Source of the DNA: CAISIP01 sp037968655
GTDB taxonomy: Bacteria > Pseudomonadota > Gammaproteobacteria > Burkholderiales > Burkholderiaceae_C
Direction of reading: 5' to 3'
NCBI GenBank assembly: GCA_037968655.1
Contig: JBBKVW010000290.1
Location: forward strand, 1-64,000
DNA: 64,000 bases
Under the pieces are notes generated by a model. It was not told where the DNA came from and made no database searches. It saw only the letters and a list, made by a program, of their open reading frames with translations. This document shows positions 32,605 through 40,508 of this stretch, one piece after another; within the stretch, counting starts at the first letter, position 1; each line of letters begins with the position of its first letter. The translations under genes and the position numbers were made by a program.

Positions 32605-34452
32605 ATGTCCTGGACCGGAAAAATGCTTCGTGTCGACCTGACCAAGGGAACGGTCAAGGTCGAAGCCACCAACATGGAATGGGCGCAGGCCTACATCGGC
32701 TCGCGCGGCCTGGGTACCAAGTACCTGGTGGAAGAGGTCGACGCCACGGTCGACCCACTGTCGGCCGACAACAAGATCATCTGGGCCACCGGCCCGCTGA
32801 CCGGCACCATGGCCAGCACCGGCGGGCGCTATACCGTCATCACCAAGAGCCCGCTCACCGGCGCGGTGGCCTGCTCCAATTCGGGCGGTTACTGGGGCGC
32901 CGAGTTCAAGATGGCCGGTTACGACCTGCTGATCTTCGAGGGCAAGTCGGCCAAGCCGGTCTACCTCTACATCAACGACGACGTGGTCGAGATCCGCGAT
33001 GCCGCCCATTTGTGGGGCAAGAGCGTCTGGCAGACCGAGGAGATGCTCAAGAAGGCCTTGCAGGACCCGCTGACGCGTGTGTCCAGCATCGGCAAGGCGG
33101 GCGAGAACGGTGTGCTGTACGCCAGTGTCGTGAATGACCGGCACCGCGCTGCCGGCCGCTCGGGCGTCGGCACCGTCATGGGCAGCAAGAACCTCAAGGC
33201 AATTGCGGTGCGCGGCACCAAGGGCGTGGGCAATATCAAGAATCCCAAGGCCTTCATGAAAGCAGTGGCCGAGAAGAAAAAGATCCTGGCCGAAAATGCC
33301 GTCACCGGCCAGGGCCTGCCGACCTACGGCACCCAGGTGCTGATGAACGTCATCAACGAGATCGGCGCCCTGCCAACCCGCAACCACAAGGACTCGCAGT
33401 TCGAGGGCGCCAAGGACATCTCGGCCGAGGCCATGGCCACGCCGCGCAAGACCGACGGCAAGAAGCACCTGGTGACCAACCAGGCCTGCTTCGGCTGCAC
33501 GATTGCCTGCGGACGCATCAGCAAGATGGACGAGAGCCATTTCACCGTGGCCAACAAGCCGCAGTACTGGGGCGCGTCCGGCGGCCTGGAATACGAAGCG
33601 GCATGGGCGCTGGGCGCTGCCAACGGCGTCAACGACCTGGAGGCGCTGCAGTACGCCAACCTGCTGTGCAACGAGGAGGGCATTGACCCGATCAGTTTCG
33701 GCGCCACCATCGGCGCGGTGATGGAACTGTATGAAATGGGCGTGCTGACCAAGGAGCAACTCGGCATCGAGGCGCCATTCGGCTCGGCCCAGGCGCTGGC
33801 ATTCCTGACTGAACAGACCATCAATGGCGTGGGTTTCGGCAAGGAAATCGGCCAGGGCTCCAAACGCCTGACGGCCAAGTTCGGCCACCCCGACCTGTCC
33901 ATGAGCGTCAAGGGCCAGGAGTTCCCGGCCTACGACGGACGCGGCATCCAGGGCATGGGCCTGGCCTATGCCACCAGCAATCGGGGCGCCTGCCACCTGC
34001 GTGGCTACACCGTGGCGTCCGAGGTGCTGGGCATTCCGGTCAAGACCGATCCGCTGGAGCATGCAGGCAAGCCGGAGCTGGTCAAGGCCTTCCAGGATGC
34101 CACGGCGGCATTCGACTCGTCCGGCCTGTGCATCTTCACCACCTTTGCCTGGGGCCTGGCGGACCTGGCGCCCCAGATGGCGGCGGCCTGTGGCGAGCAG
34201 TACACGACCGAAGAGCTGGAGAAGATCGGTGAGCGTATCTGGAACATGGAGCGCGAATTCAACAACCGTGCCGGCTTCACCGAGAAGGACGACAACCTGC
34301 CCAAGCGCCTGCTGACCGAGGCCGTAAAGACCGGCCCCGCCAAGGGCAAGGTCAGCATGCTGCCCGACATGCTGCCCAAGTACTACGAAGCGCGTGGCTG
34401 GGACCAGCAAGGCCGTCCGACCGCTGCAACCAAGGCTCGGCTGGGGCTGTAA
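32605..34452 (+). CDS. aorB: tungsten-containing aldehyde:ferredoxin oxidoreductase, catalytic subunit
   Basis: The 615-residue enzyme of the AOR family has the N-terminal pterin-binding fold with the GSRGLGTKYL and TGPLTGTMASTGGRY segments. The [4Fe-4S] cluster cysteines are C295-x2-C298-x3-C302 and C509, matching the spacing of archaeal AOR. The enzyme interconverts aldehydes and carboxylates at a tungsto-bispterin. Adjacent aorA, aorC and tupBCA support tungsten and the bacterial three-subunit, NAD-linked type. AAGGAGAT precedes the ATG. Length and motifs are intact. Confidence 0.95.
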   Translation: MSWTGKMLRVDLTKGTVKVEATNMEWAQAYIGSRGLGTKYLVEEVDATVDPLSADNKIIWATGPLTGTMASTGGRYTVITKSPLTGAVACSNSGGYWGAEFKMAGYDLLIFEGKSAKPVYLYINDDVVEIRDAAHLWGKSVWQTEEMLKKALQDPLTRVSSIGKAGENGVLYASVVNDRHRAAGRSGVGTVMGSKNLKAIAVRGTKGVGNIKNPKAFMKAVAEKKKILAENAVTGQGLPTYGTQVLMNVINEIGALPTRNHKDSQFEGAKDISAEAMATPRKTDGKKHLVTNQACFGCTIACGRISKMDESHFTVANKPQYWGASGGLEYEAAWALGAANGVNDLEALQYANLLCNEEGIDPISFGATIGAVMELYEMGVLTKEQLGIEAPFGSAQALAFLTEQTINGVGFGKEIGQGSKRLTAKFGHPDLSMSVKGQEFPAYDGRGIQGMGLAYATSNRGACHLRGYTVASEVLGIPVKTDPLEHAGKPELVKAFQDATAAFDSSGLCIFTTFAWGLADLAPQMAAACGEQYTTEELEKIGERIWNMEREFNNRAGFTEKDDNLPKRLLTEAVKTGPAKGKVSMLPDMLPKYYEARGWDQQGRPTAATKARLGL

Positions 34453-34471
34453 CACAGCGAGATCCATCGAC

Positions 34472-34493
34472 AGGCGGCTCGTGCGGGCCGCCT
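34472..34493 (+). promoter_or_regulatory. intercistronic hairpin between aorB and aorC
   Basis: AGGCGGC-TCGTGCGG-GCCGCCT makes a perfect seven-pair stem with an eight-base loop, 20 bases after the aorB stop and 23 before the aorC start. A pyrimidine-rich stretch follows. It could lower aorC expression relative to aorAB or protect the aorAB message from 3' decay. Confidence 0.45.
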
Positions 34494-34516
34494 TCGTCTT
34501 TATTGGAGACAAGAAC

Positions 34517-35800
34517 ATGCACCATGTCATTCTCGGCGCCGGCCCGGCCGGCGTCATTGCCGCTGAAACCATTCGTAAACATGCGCCCAAGGACAGCATC
34601 ACGCTGGTGGGCGACGAGAAGGAGCCGCCGTATTCGCGCATGGCAATTCCCTATCTGCTGATGGGAAATGTGGGCGAGACCGGCACCTATCTACGCAAAA
34701 GCCTGACGCACTATGACGATCTCAAGGTCAAGATCGTGCATGCGCAAGCCAACGCGGTGGACGCCGAGGCGAAAACTGTGACGCTGGACAACGGCGACAC
34801 GCTCAAGTTCGACCGCCTGCTGATCGCGACCGGATCGCGCCCCGCCAGCCCGCCGATTCCGGGCATGGATCTGCCGGGCATCCACCCGTGCTGGACCATG
34901 GACGACGCGCGTGCCATCATGAAACTGGCGACCAAGGGGGCACGGGTACTGCAGATGGGGGCAGGCTTCATCGGCTGCATCATCATGGAGGCGCTGTCCG
35001 CACGCGGCGTGACACTCAGCGTGGTCGAGATGGGAGACCGCATGGTGCCGCGCATGATGGGGCCCACGGCGGGCGGCATGATAAAGGACTGGTGTGAGAC
35101 CAAGGGCGTTCAGGTTTTCACCAAGACCAAGGTCGAGGGCATAGAAAAAGGCGCGGACGGCGCGGCCCTCAAAGTCAAGCTGTCCAACGGCAAGACCATG
35201 GACGTCGACCTGGTCATCAGCGCCACCGGCGTCAAGCCGGCGATCGGCTTTCTGGAGAAATCGGGCGTCAAATGCCTGCAGGGTGTACTGACCGACGAAC
35301 ACCTGCAGACCAGCGTGCCGGGCATCTATGCAGCCGGCGATTGCGCCGAGGCCTTCGACAAGGTCAGCCAGACCACCATGATCAGCGCCATCCAGCCCAA
35401 CGCCGCCGAACAGGCGCGGGTGGCGGCGCTCAACATGGTCGGACAATCGGCAGCGCTCAAGGGAGTGACCCAGATCAACGTACTCGACACCCTGGGCCTG
35501 ATCTCGACCAGCTTCGGGGCCTGGGAAGGCGTGTCGGGCGGCGAGCATGTGGAACTGACGGATGCGGGCGCAGGGCGTCACCTGAGCCTGCAATTCAAGG
35601 ACGATGTGCTGGTGGGGTGCAACAGCGTCGGCTGGACCGACCATGTCGGCGTGATGCGCGGCCTGGTCGAAGGCCAGATCCACCTGGGCGAGTGGAAGGA
35701 CAGGCTCAAGCACGACCCGACCAGGCTGATGGACGCCTACCTGGCCAGCGCGCAGGCGCAAAGCGGCTGGAGCGGCGCGCAGGATGCACGGCGCAGGTAA
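34517..35800 (+). CDS. aorC: FAD-dependent pyridine nucleotide oxidoreductase, AOR subunit
   Basis: The 427-residue flavoprotein has an N-terminal FAD-binding Rossmann motif (GAGPAG at 7-12), a second NAD(P)-binding motif (GAGFIG near residue 155) and the FAD-binding ATG/GD segments (SATGVKPAIGFL; GIYAAGDCAEA). It lacks the redox CxxxxC of disulfide reductases. In Aromatoleum aromaticum AOR the corresponding subunit passes electrons to NAD+. GGAG ten bases before the ATG sets the start. Confidence 0.92.
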   Translation: MHHVILGAGPAGVIAAETIRKHAPKDSITLVGDEKEPPYSRMAIPYLLMGNVGETGTYLRKSLTHYDDLKVKIVHAQANAVDAEAKTVTLDNGDTLKFDRLLIATGSRPASPPIPGMDLPGIHPCWTMDDARAIMKLATKGARVLQMGAGFIGCIIMEALSARGVTLSVVEMGDRMVPRMMGPTAGGMIKDWCETKGVQVFTKTKVEGIEKGADGAALKVKLSNGKTMDVDLVISATGVKPAIGFLEKSGVKCLQGVLTDEHLQTSVPGIYAAGDCAEAFDKVSQTTMISAIQPNAAEQARVAALNMVGQSAALKGVTQINVLDTLGLISTSFGAWEGVSGGEHVELTDAGAGRHLSLQFKDDVLVGCNSVGWTDHVGVMRGLVEGQIHLGEWKDRLKHDPTRLMDAYLASAQAQSGWSGAQDARRR

Positions 35801-35809
35801 AGTCGGGCG

Positions 35810-36064
35810 ATGAAGATCACGCTCAAGCTGTTTGCCTCGCTGACCGACTACCTGCCACCGGCTGTCAAGTACACCAATATGCTGGCGATGGACGTGGCGC
35901 CCGATGCCAGCATCAGCCAGATCATTGCGCCCATGGCCTTGCCCGAGAAGATGGTGCATCTGGTGCTGGTCAACGGCAAGTATGTGGAGCCACAGGACCG
36001 CCTGACACGTACCCTGGTCGAAGGCGATGTGCTGGCGATCTGGCCACCGATTGCCGGTGGCTGA
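35810..36064 (+). CDS. MoaD/ThiS-like sulfur carrier protein
   Basis: The 84-residue beta-grasp protein ends in the diagnostic Gly-Gly (PPIAGG) used for thiocarboxylation. MoaD donates sulfur to make the dithiolene of molybdopterin. A dedicated copy directly after aorC suggests pterin supply for the tungsten enzyme (aorD in Aromatoleum). The gene begins nine bases after aorC. No moeA- or moaE-like gene follows here. Confidence 0.88.
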   Translation: MKITLKLFASLTDYLPPAVKYTNMLAMDVAPDASISQIIAPMALPEKMVHLVLVNGKYVEPQDRLTRTLVEGDVLAIWPPIAGG

Positions 36065-36138
36065 GCGTTGCCGGCTACTGCCGCGCACTTAACGAGTCCG
36101 ATCTCTGTCCAATCTTTGGCGCCAACGACCCGCACCGC

Positions 36139-36438
36139 ATGCAATCTTCCTATGCCGACAGTTTCGATCGCGAAATGGGCTGCACTGAAAAGGAGTGGCT
36201 GGGCTGGTTGCCGCAAGCCATCGGTGAACATCCGTATCAGATCGACGCGCAGGCGCTGAGTGCGCGCATCGAGACCGGCCAATTGGCCCTGGCCTGGCAG
36301 GTCGGTGCGCCGCGCGCGATTGCGCTGGCCCGCATTCCGCGGCTGCTGGTCAGCTTTCGCTTCACTGGCCTGGATGATCAACAGCGCTACCGCTTCATGA
36401 AGCGCTTTGACCTGTATATGCAGCGCGGCGGTGGGTGA
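36139..36438 (+). CDS. small protein of unknown function downstream of the aor operon
   Basis: The 99-residue, probably soluble protein begins MQSSYADSFDREMGCTEKEW and ends MKRFDLYMQRGGG. It has an even, family-like composition. There is no signal peptide or transmembrane segment and only one cysteine. The sequence around RIPRLLVSFRFTGLDDQQRY looks like a conserved beta-strand/helix region. I do not recognise the family. It lies 74 bases after the MoaD-like gene in the same direction, so a role in tungsten-cofactor handling is possible. The start lacks a clear ribosome site and an upstream start is not excluded. Confidence 0.65.
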   Translation: MQSSYADSFDREMGCTEKEWLGWLPQAIGEHPYQIDAQALSARIETGQLALAWQVGAPRAIALARIPRLLVSFRFTGLDDQQRYRFMKRFDLYMQRGGG

Positions 36439-36501
36439 CTGGTCGACGAAACTGTTCGACTGTCTTTTTTGGCGCCGCCAATTGTCTGAAACATATCCGC
36501 C

Positions 36502-36963
36502 ATGCCTTCTGCATTTACCGTCCGACCTATCCGGGAAGCTGACTTCGCACAGTGGCTGCCGCTATGGGACGGCTACAACGCCTTCTATGGCCGCAGCGGT
36601 CTCACTGCCTTGCCACTCGAAATAACCGAGCGCACCTGGAAGCGCTTTTTCGACCCGGCCGAACCGGTGCATGCGCTGGTGGCCGAAGAGGCGGGACAAC
36701 TGTTGGGTCTGACCCATTTTCTGTACCACCGCAGCACAACGCGCGCGGCCGATGTCTGCTATTTGCAGGACTTGTTCACTGTCCCTGCTGCACGCGGTCG
36801 CGGGGTCGGCGGCCAATTGATCGAGGCGGTGTACCGGGCGGCACATGCGGCCGGCAGCACCCGGGTGTACTGGCAGACCCATATCGACAACCACACCGGT
36901 CGCAGCCTGTACGACAAACTGGCCAAGCACCACGGATTCATCGTCTATGCACACGATGCCTGA
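36502..36963 (+). CDS. GNAT family N-acetyltransferase
   Basis: The 153-residue acetyltransferase has the acetyl-CoA loop in ARGRGVGGQLIEAVYRAA and preceding strands YLQDLFTVP. It transfers acetyl groups from acetyl-CoA to an unknown small molecule or protein. It begins a run of closely spaced small plus-strand genes; the thioesterase gene starts 18 bases after its stop. Confidence 0.9.
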   Translation: MPSAFTVRPIREADFAQWLPLWDGYNAFYGRSGLTALPLEITERTWKRFFDPAEPVHALVAEEAGQLLGLTHFLYHRSTTRAADVCYLQDLFTVPAARGRGVGGQLIEAVYRAAHAAGSTRVYWQTHIDNHTGRSLYDKLAKHHGFIVYAHDA

Positions 36964-36981
36964 ACCTGCTGAGAAAAATCC

Positions 36982-37386
36982 ATGAGCAGCACACGCGAAG
37001 AACTGACACGATTTCTGAAAGCGGAGTTCCCGCAGAACAAGTGCACGGTCGAGCAGGTCGGCGGGCGCGGTGCGACGGTGCGGCATGCAGTTGGCGAGCA
37101 GGAACTGCGACCGGGTGGAACCGTGTCGGGCCCGGTCATGATGTCGCTGGCCGATGTGGCGCTGTATGTCGCGATCCTGGGCGAAATCGGCATCGTGCCG
37201 CTGGCCGTGACGACCAGTTTGACCTTCAACTTCATGCGCAAGCCCGCGGCTGACCGCGACCTGCTGGGCGTGTGCCGATTGCTCAAGCTGGGCAAGACGC
37301 TGGCAGTGGGCGAAGTCACCATTTATTCCGAGGGGGTCGACGAACCGGTGGCCCACGCGGTTGGCACCTACGCCATTCCGCGCTAG
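36982..37386 (+). CDS. PaaI-like hotdog thioesterase
   Basis: The 134-residue protein of the hotdog fold has the GGTVSGPVMMSLADVALYVAIL region, where the catalytic-face aspartate lies, and LTFNFMRKP. PaaI-type enzymes hydrolyse acyl- or aryl-acyl-CoA thioesters. The specific substrate is unknown. It lies just downstream of the GNAT gene, and both use (acyl-)CoA compounds. Confidence 0.87.
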   Translation: MSSTREELTRFLKAEFPQNKCTVEQVGGRGATVRHAVGEQELRPGGTVSGPVMMSLADVALYVAILGEIGIVPLAVTTSLTFNFMRKPAADRDLLGVCRLLKLGKTLAVGEVTIYSEGVDEPVAHAVGTYAIPR

Positions 37387-37452
37387 CATGGGCGCTGCAA
37401 GTCGGTATAGATTGCAGTAGCGTAGTCGTCCATTCAACTGCAATTCACAACC

Positions 37453-37809
37453 ATGACACTTGCCGCCAACCTCGTCGTCGGCCTGATCGCCGTTTTGCAT
37501 GTGTACATCCTGGTGCTGGAGATGTTTCTGTGGACCACTCCACGTGGCCGCAAGGTATTCGGACTGACGCAGGAGTTTGCCGAGGCGACGAAAAGGCTTG
37601 CTGCCAATCAGGGCCTGTACAACGGTTTTCTGGCTGCAGGGCTGGTATGGGGTCTGTCCCTGGGCGCTGCTGGCGCGTCGATCAAGATTTTCTTTTTGCT
37701 GTGCGTCCTGATTGCCGGCATCTATGGTGCTGCCACGGTGAACCGGCGCATCCTGTTCGTCCAGGCTGTGCCGGCAGTCATTGGCCTGCTGATGATGTCA
37801 CTGGCCTGA
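37453..37809 (+). CDS. DUF1304 family membrane protein
   Basis: The 118-residue inner-membrane protein has four hydrophobic helices. The DUF1304 pattern is visible in LHVYILVLEMFLWTTPRG, FGLTQEF and NQGLYNGFLAAGL. Function of the family is unknown. It stands alone, 66 bases after the thioesterase gene. Confidence 0.88.
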   Translation: MTLAANLVVGLIAVLHVYILVLEMFLWTTPRGRKVFGLTQEFAEATKRLAANQGLYNGFLAAGLVWGLSLGAAGASIKIFFLLCVLIAGIYGAATVNRRILFVQAVPAVIGLLMMSLA

Positions 37810-37823
37810 GCAGCGTCAACGGC

Positions 37824-38333
37824 ATGGCGGCACAGTTCCTGTATTTCGCCTACGGCTCCAATTTGTTGTCGCAACGCCTGCGCGCGCGCACGCCGTCTGC
37901 GGTCGCGCTCGGATGCGCTGTGTTGCGCGGGCATGAGTTGCGCTGGCACATGGCCTCGCGTGACGGATCTGGCAAATGCGATGTTGTTTCCGGTCCTGGC
38001 ACAGGCCAAACGGTGCATGGCGTGGTGTACCGCATCGCGAGCGACGAGAAGAAGGCACTGGATACGGCGGAATCGCTGGGAGTCGGCTATCGCCAGCAGA
38101 TCGTGGAGGTGGAATTGGGCGCCGAAACCGCGCATGCCTTGGTCTATCAGGCGCTGCGGGTCGATGCCAGCATATTGCCCTATGACTGGTACAAGACGCT
38201 GGTCGTTAGTGGTGCGCTCGAACATGGATTGCCGGCGCTTTATCGGCAGCAACTGAAGGCGGCGCCATGCAAGCCCGATCCGGACGCGGAGCGATCAATG
38301 CGGCACTACGACTTGGCTCTGCGAAGCCCTTGA
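37824..38333 (+). CDS. gamma-glutamylcyclotransferase-fold protein
   Basis: The 169-residue protein has the substrate-binding YGSN motif of the GGCT fold (FAYGSNLLSQRLRARTPSA) and TVHGVVYRIASDEKKALDTAE, which contains the usual catalytic-region glutamate. Such enzymes release 5-oxoproline from gamma-glutamyl amines or peptides. The ATG at 37824 is directly before the fold. It is followed after three bases by an unknown gene. Confidence 0.87.
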   Translation: MAAQFLYFAYGSNLLSQRLRARTPSAVALGCAVLRGHELRWHMASRDGSGKCDVVSGPGTGQTVHGVVYRIASDEKKALDTAESLGVGYRQQIVEVELGAETAHALVYQALRVDASILPYDWYKTLVVSGALEHGLPALYRQQLKAAPCKPDPDAERSMRHYDLALRSP

Positions 38334-38336
38334 CGC

Positions 38337-38858
38337 ATGTTGCAAGTCAAGCCTTGTCCACTACCCCCCGACGCCTTGCTGCGCATCTGTAAGCAGCAAG
38401 GCGCCTATGTCGATTGCTTTGCGGTCGATATCGCCATGGCGGTGTCACAGGTCCAGTTTGTCGAGGCCTTCTACACCTCGGCGGTGTTCCGCGTCGAGCG
38501 CTGGATCTTGCGTTGGGCCCTGTCCCGGCCGTCGACCGATCTGCAGGCACGGCAACTGGCCGAGGCGTCGATCGATGCCTTTGCCGCCTGGACCGTGCAG
38601 CCGCGCAGTGCCGACCAACTGCTGCTTGCTGACATTGCCGGCAGCACCCGATCCTGGTTGATGGTCGAACCCGGCCGCAGCGGCGCGGAAGGCGCTACGC
38701 GCTTGTACTTCGGTTCTGCCGTGATGCCCAAGTCGGGTTCCAGCGCCGCACGCCCCGAGATGGCATTCCTGTTTCGTGCGCTACTGGGGTTTCATAAACT
38801 CTATTCGCGTGTCTTGCTTGGTGCGGCGCGGTCGCGATTGATGCGAGGGCGCGCATGA
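38337..38858 (+). CDS. hypothetical protein
   Basis: The 173-residue soluble protein has no signal peptide or membrane helix. It is rich in helices (VERWILRWALSRPSTDLQARQLAEASIDAFAAW) with a mid-part beta segment (RLYFGSAV). The spacing to the GGCT-like gene (three bases) implies cotranscription. I recognise no family. Confidence 0.75.
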   Translation: MLQVKPCPLPPDALLRICKQQGAYVDCFAVDIAMAVSQVQFVEAFYTSAVFRVERWILRWALSRPSTDLQARQLAEASIDAFAAWTVQPRSADQLLLADIAGSTRSWLMVEPGRSGAEGATRLYFGSAVMPKSGSSAARPEMAFLFRALLGFHKLYSRVLLGAARSRLMRGRA

Positions 38859-38995
38859 TGGCCGGCACCGCAACCGTGTGCGCAGGTTCGGCAAGTTGCA
38901 TTTGCCGCGGCGCCAGCCAGGGGGCGTCGACTGCCCGCGCCAGGTGTTGTTGCAGTTGCCTTGCCGATTGATCATTCATTTCCAGGAGATTTCCC

Positions 38996-39718
38996 ATGGG
39001 TGTTGAACCACTTCCACTGTCCAACGATCTGATTCGGATCCTGTCCGGCGTGACGACCGCGACATTGACCACCGTGTTGCTCAAGAAGGGTCTGCGCAAT
39101 GTCTGGATACGCGGCGCCAGGCCGCTCAAGCCCGGCTTGCCGCGCCTGGTCGGTCGCGCCTTCACGCTGCGCTTCGTGCCGGCCCGCGAAGACCTGGCGA
39201 CACCCGCGTCCTGGGGTGCGCCGATCTCGACCCGTGCCGCGATCGAGGCCATGCCCGATGGCGCCATTGCCGTCGTCGATGCGATGGGCGTGCAGGACGC
39301 GGGCATCTTTGGCGACATCCTGTGCGCGCGCATGCACAAGCGCGGCGTGGCCGCCCTGATCACCGATGGCGTGATCCGCGACATCGACGGCGTACTGGCA
39401 ACCGGCCTGCCAGTCTGGTGCCAGGGCACGGCCGCGCCGGCATCGGTCGCGGGGCTGACCTTCGTCGCCTGGCAGGAGCCTGTGGCTTGCGGCGGCGTAG
39501 CGGTGTTCCCGAATGATGTGATCGTGGTCGACGCCGACGGCGCAGTGCTGATTCCCCAAGCCATGGTGGACGATGTGCTGGCGGCGGCGGTCGAGCAGGA
39601 GTTGCTGGAGGGCTGGATCATGACCCAGGTGCTGGCCGGCGTGCCCTTGCCCGGCTTGTACCCTCCCAATGACGAAAACAAGGCACGCTTCGCGGCGTGG
39701 GCGCGCAATGGGGCATAA
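38996..39718 (+). CDS. RraA-like / 4-hydroxy-4-methyl-2-oxoglutarate aldolase family protein
   Basis: The 240-residue protein of the RraA superfamily shows the TATLTTVLLKKGLRNVW start and GRAFTLRFVPAR. The glycine-rich active-site region is GDILCARMHKRGVAALITDGVIRDIDGV, where Asp and Arg would bind divalent metal and pyruvate in the aldolases. The group contains both RNase E regulators and class II pyruvate aldolases; betaproteobacterial members with this length are more often enzymes. CAGGAG before the ATG is a strong ribosome site. Confidence 0.85.
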   Translation: MGVEPLPLSNDLIRILSGVTTATLTTVLLKKGLRNVWIRGARPLKPGLPRLVGRAFTLRFVPAREDLATPASWGAPISTRAAIEAMPDGAIAVVDAMGVQDAGIFGDILCARMHKRGVAALITDGVIRDIDGVLATGLPVWCQGTAAPASVAGLTFVAWQEPVACGGVAVFPNDVIVVDADGAVLIPQAMVDDVLAAAVEQELLEGWIMTQVLAGVPLPGLYPPNDENKARFAAWARNGA

Positions 39719-39871
39719 GCGGGCGCGTGATGGCTTGTCAGCGCGACGATTTCTGCGGGTCGCGCTGTCACTGGACCACAGGCGCTGACCAATTCGTTAC
39801 GCTTATTGCACCGGTGAGCGCGCTCTGGGGCACTTGTGTGCCTACCATCGTTTTTTTTGAAGGAAGAACCA

Positions 39872-40417
39872 ATGGCATTGCAACCCCCATTTTTCGGCAA
39901 ACGTGATCCGGACCCCGTAGCGGCGCGACGCCCTAGTTCCCTGGCCCAACCCGGTTCCGTTGGTGTGCAGCCGGCTTCGGCGCCCTTGGCGCCCCATTCC
40001 CCGCCTGCAGATGCCGTTGCACCAACGGCCCCGGCACCAGCGCCACATGGCGGCAGCAGGTTGACAGTAGGGCCCAACATCAAGCTCAAAGGGGTTGAGA
40101 TCACCGACTGCGATACCCTGTTTGTCGAAGGCACGGTGGAAGCGACGATGGATTCGCGCTTGATGCAGATTGCCGAATGTGGCGCGTTCAAGGGATCCGC
40201 CAGCGTCGATATTGCCGAGATCCACGGTCGATTCGATGGCGACCTGACAGTACGTGACAAGCTGATGATTTATGCCACTGGCAAGATTACCGGCAAGATC
40301 CGCTACGGTAAATTGGTGATTGAAGAGGGCGGTCAGCTCTCGGGCGAGGTCGTGTTCGGCACAGCCGACGCGGCCAAGCCGGCAATGCGCGAACGGGCCG
40401 GCCTGCAGGCTGCCTGA
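39872..40417 (+). CDS. bactofilin
   Basis: The 181-residue polymer-forming cytoskeletal protein has a Pro/Ala-rich disordered N-terminus (about 1-70) and then the beta-helical bactofilin domain (GPNIKLKGVEITDCDTLFVEGTVEA, with regular short repeats such as GRFDGDLTV and GKITGKIRYG). Bactofilins assemble without nucleotide at the membrane and affect cell shape or envelope enzymes. GAAGGAAG before the ATG sets the start; the GTG/ATG further upstream was rejected. Single gene. Confidence 0.9.
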   Translation: MALQPPFFGKRDPDPVAARRPSSLAQPGSVGVQPASAPLAPHSPPADAVAPTAPAPAPHGGSRLTVGPNIKLKGVEITDCDTLFVEGTVEATMDSRLMQIAECGAFKGSASVDIAEIHGRFDGDLTVRDKLMIYATGKITGKIRYGKLVIEEGGQLSGEVVFGTADAAKPAMRERAGLQAA

Positions 40418-40508
40418 TTCCGCGTCACATCTGATCGCGCACCGAAAGGTCGCGCGTTCAGGCGCTACCATCCGGCAATCGAATTGAACCATTGCCAGGG
40501 GGTGGAGC

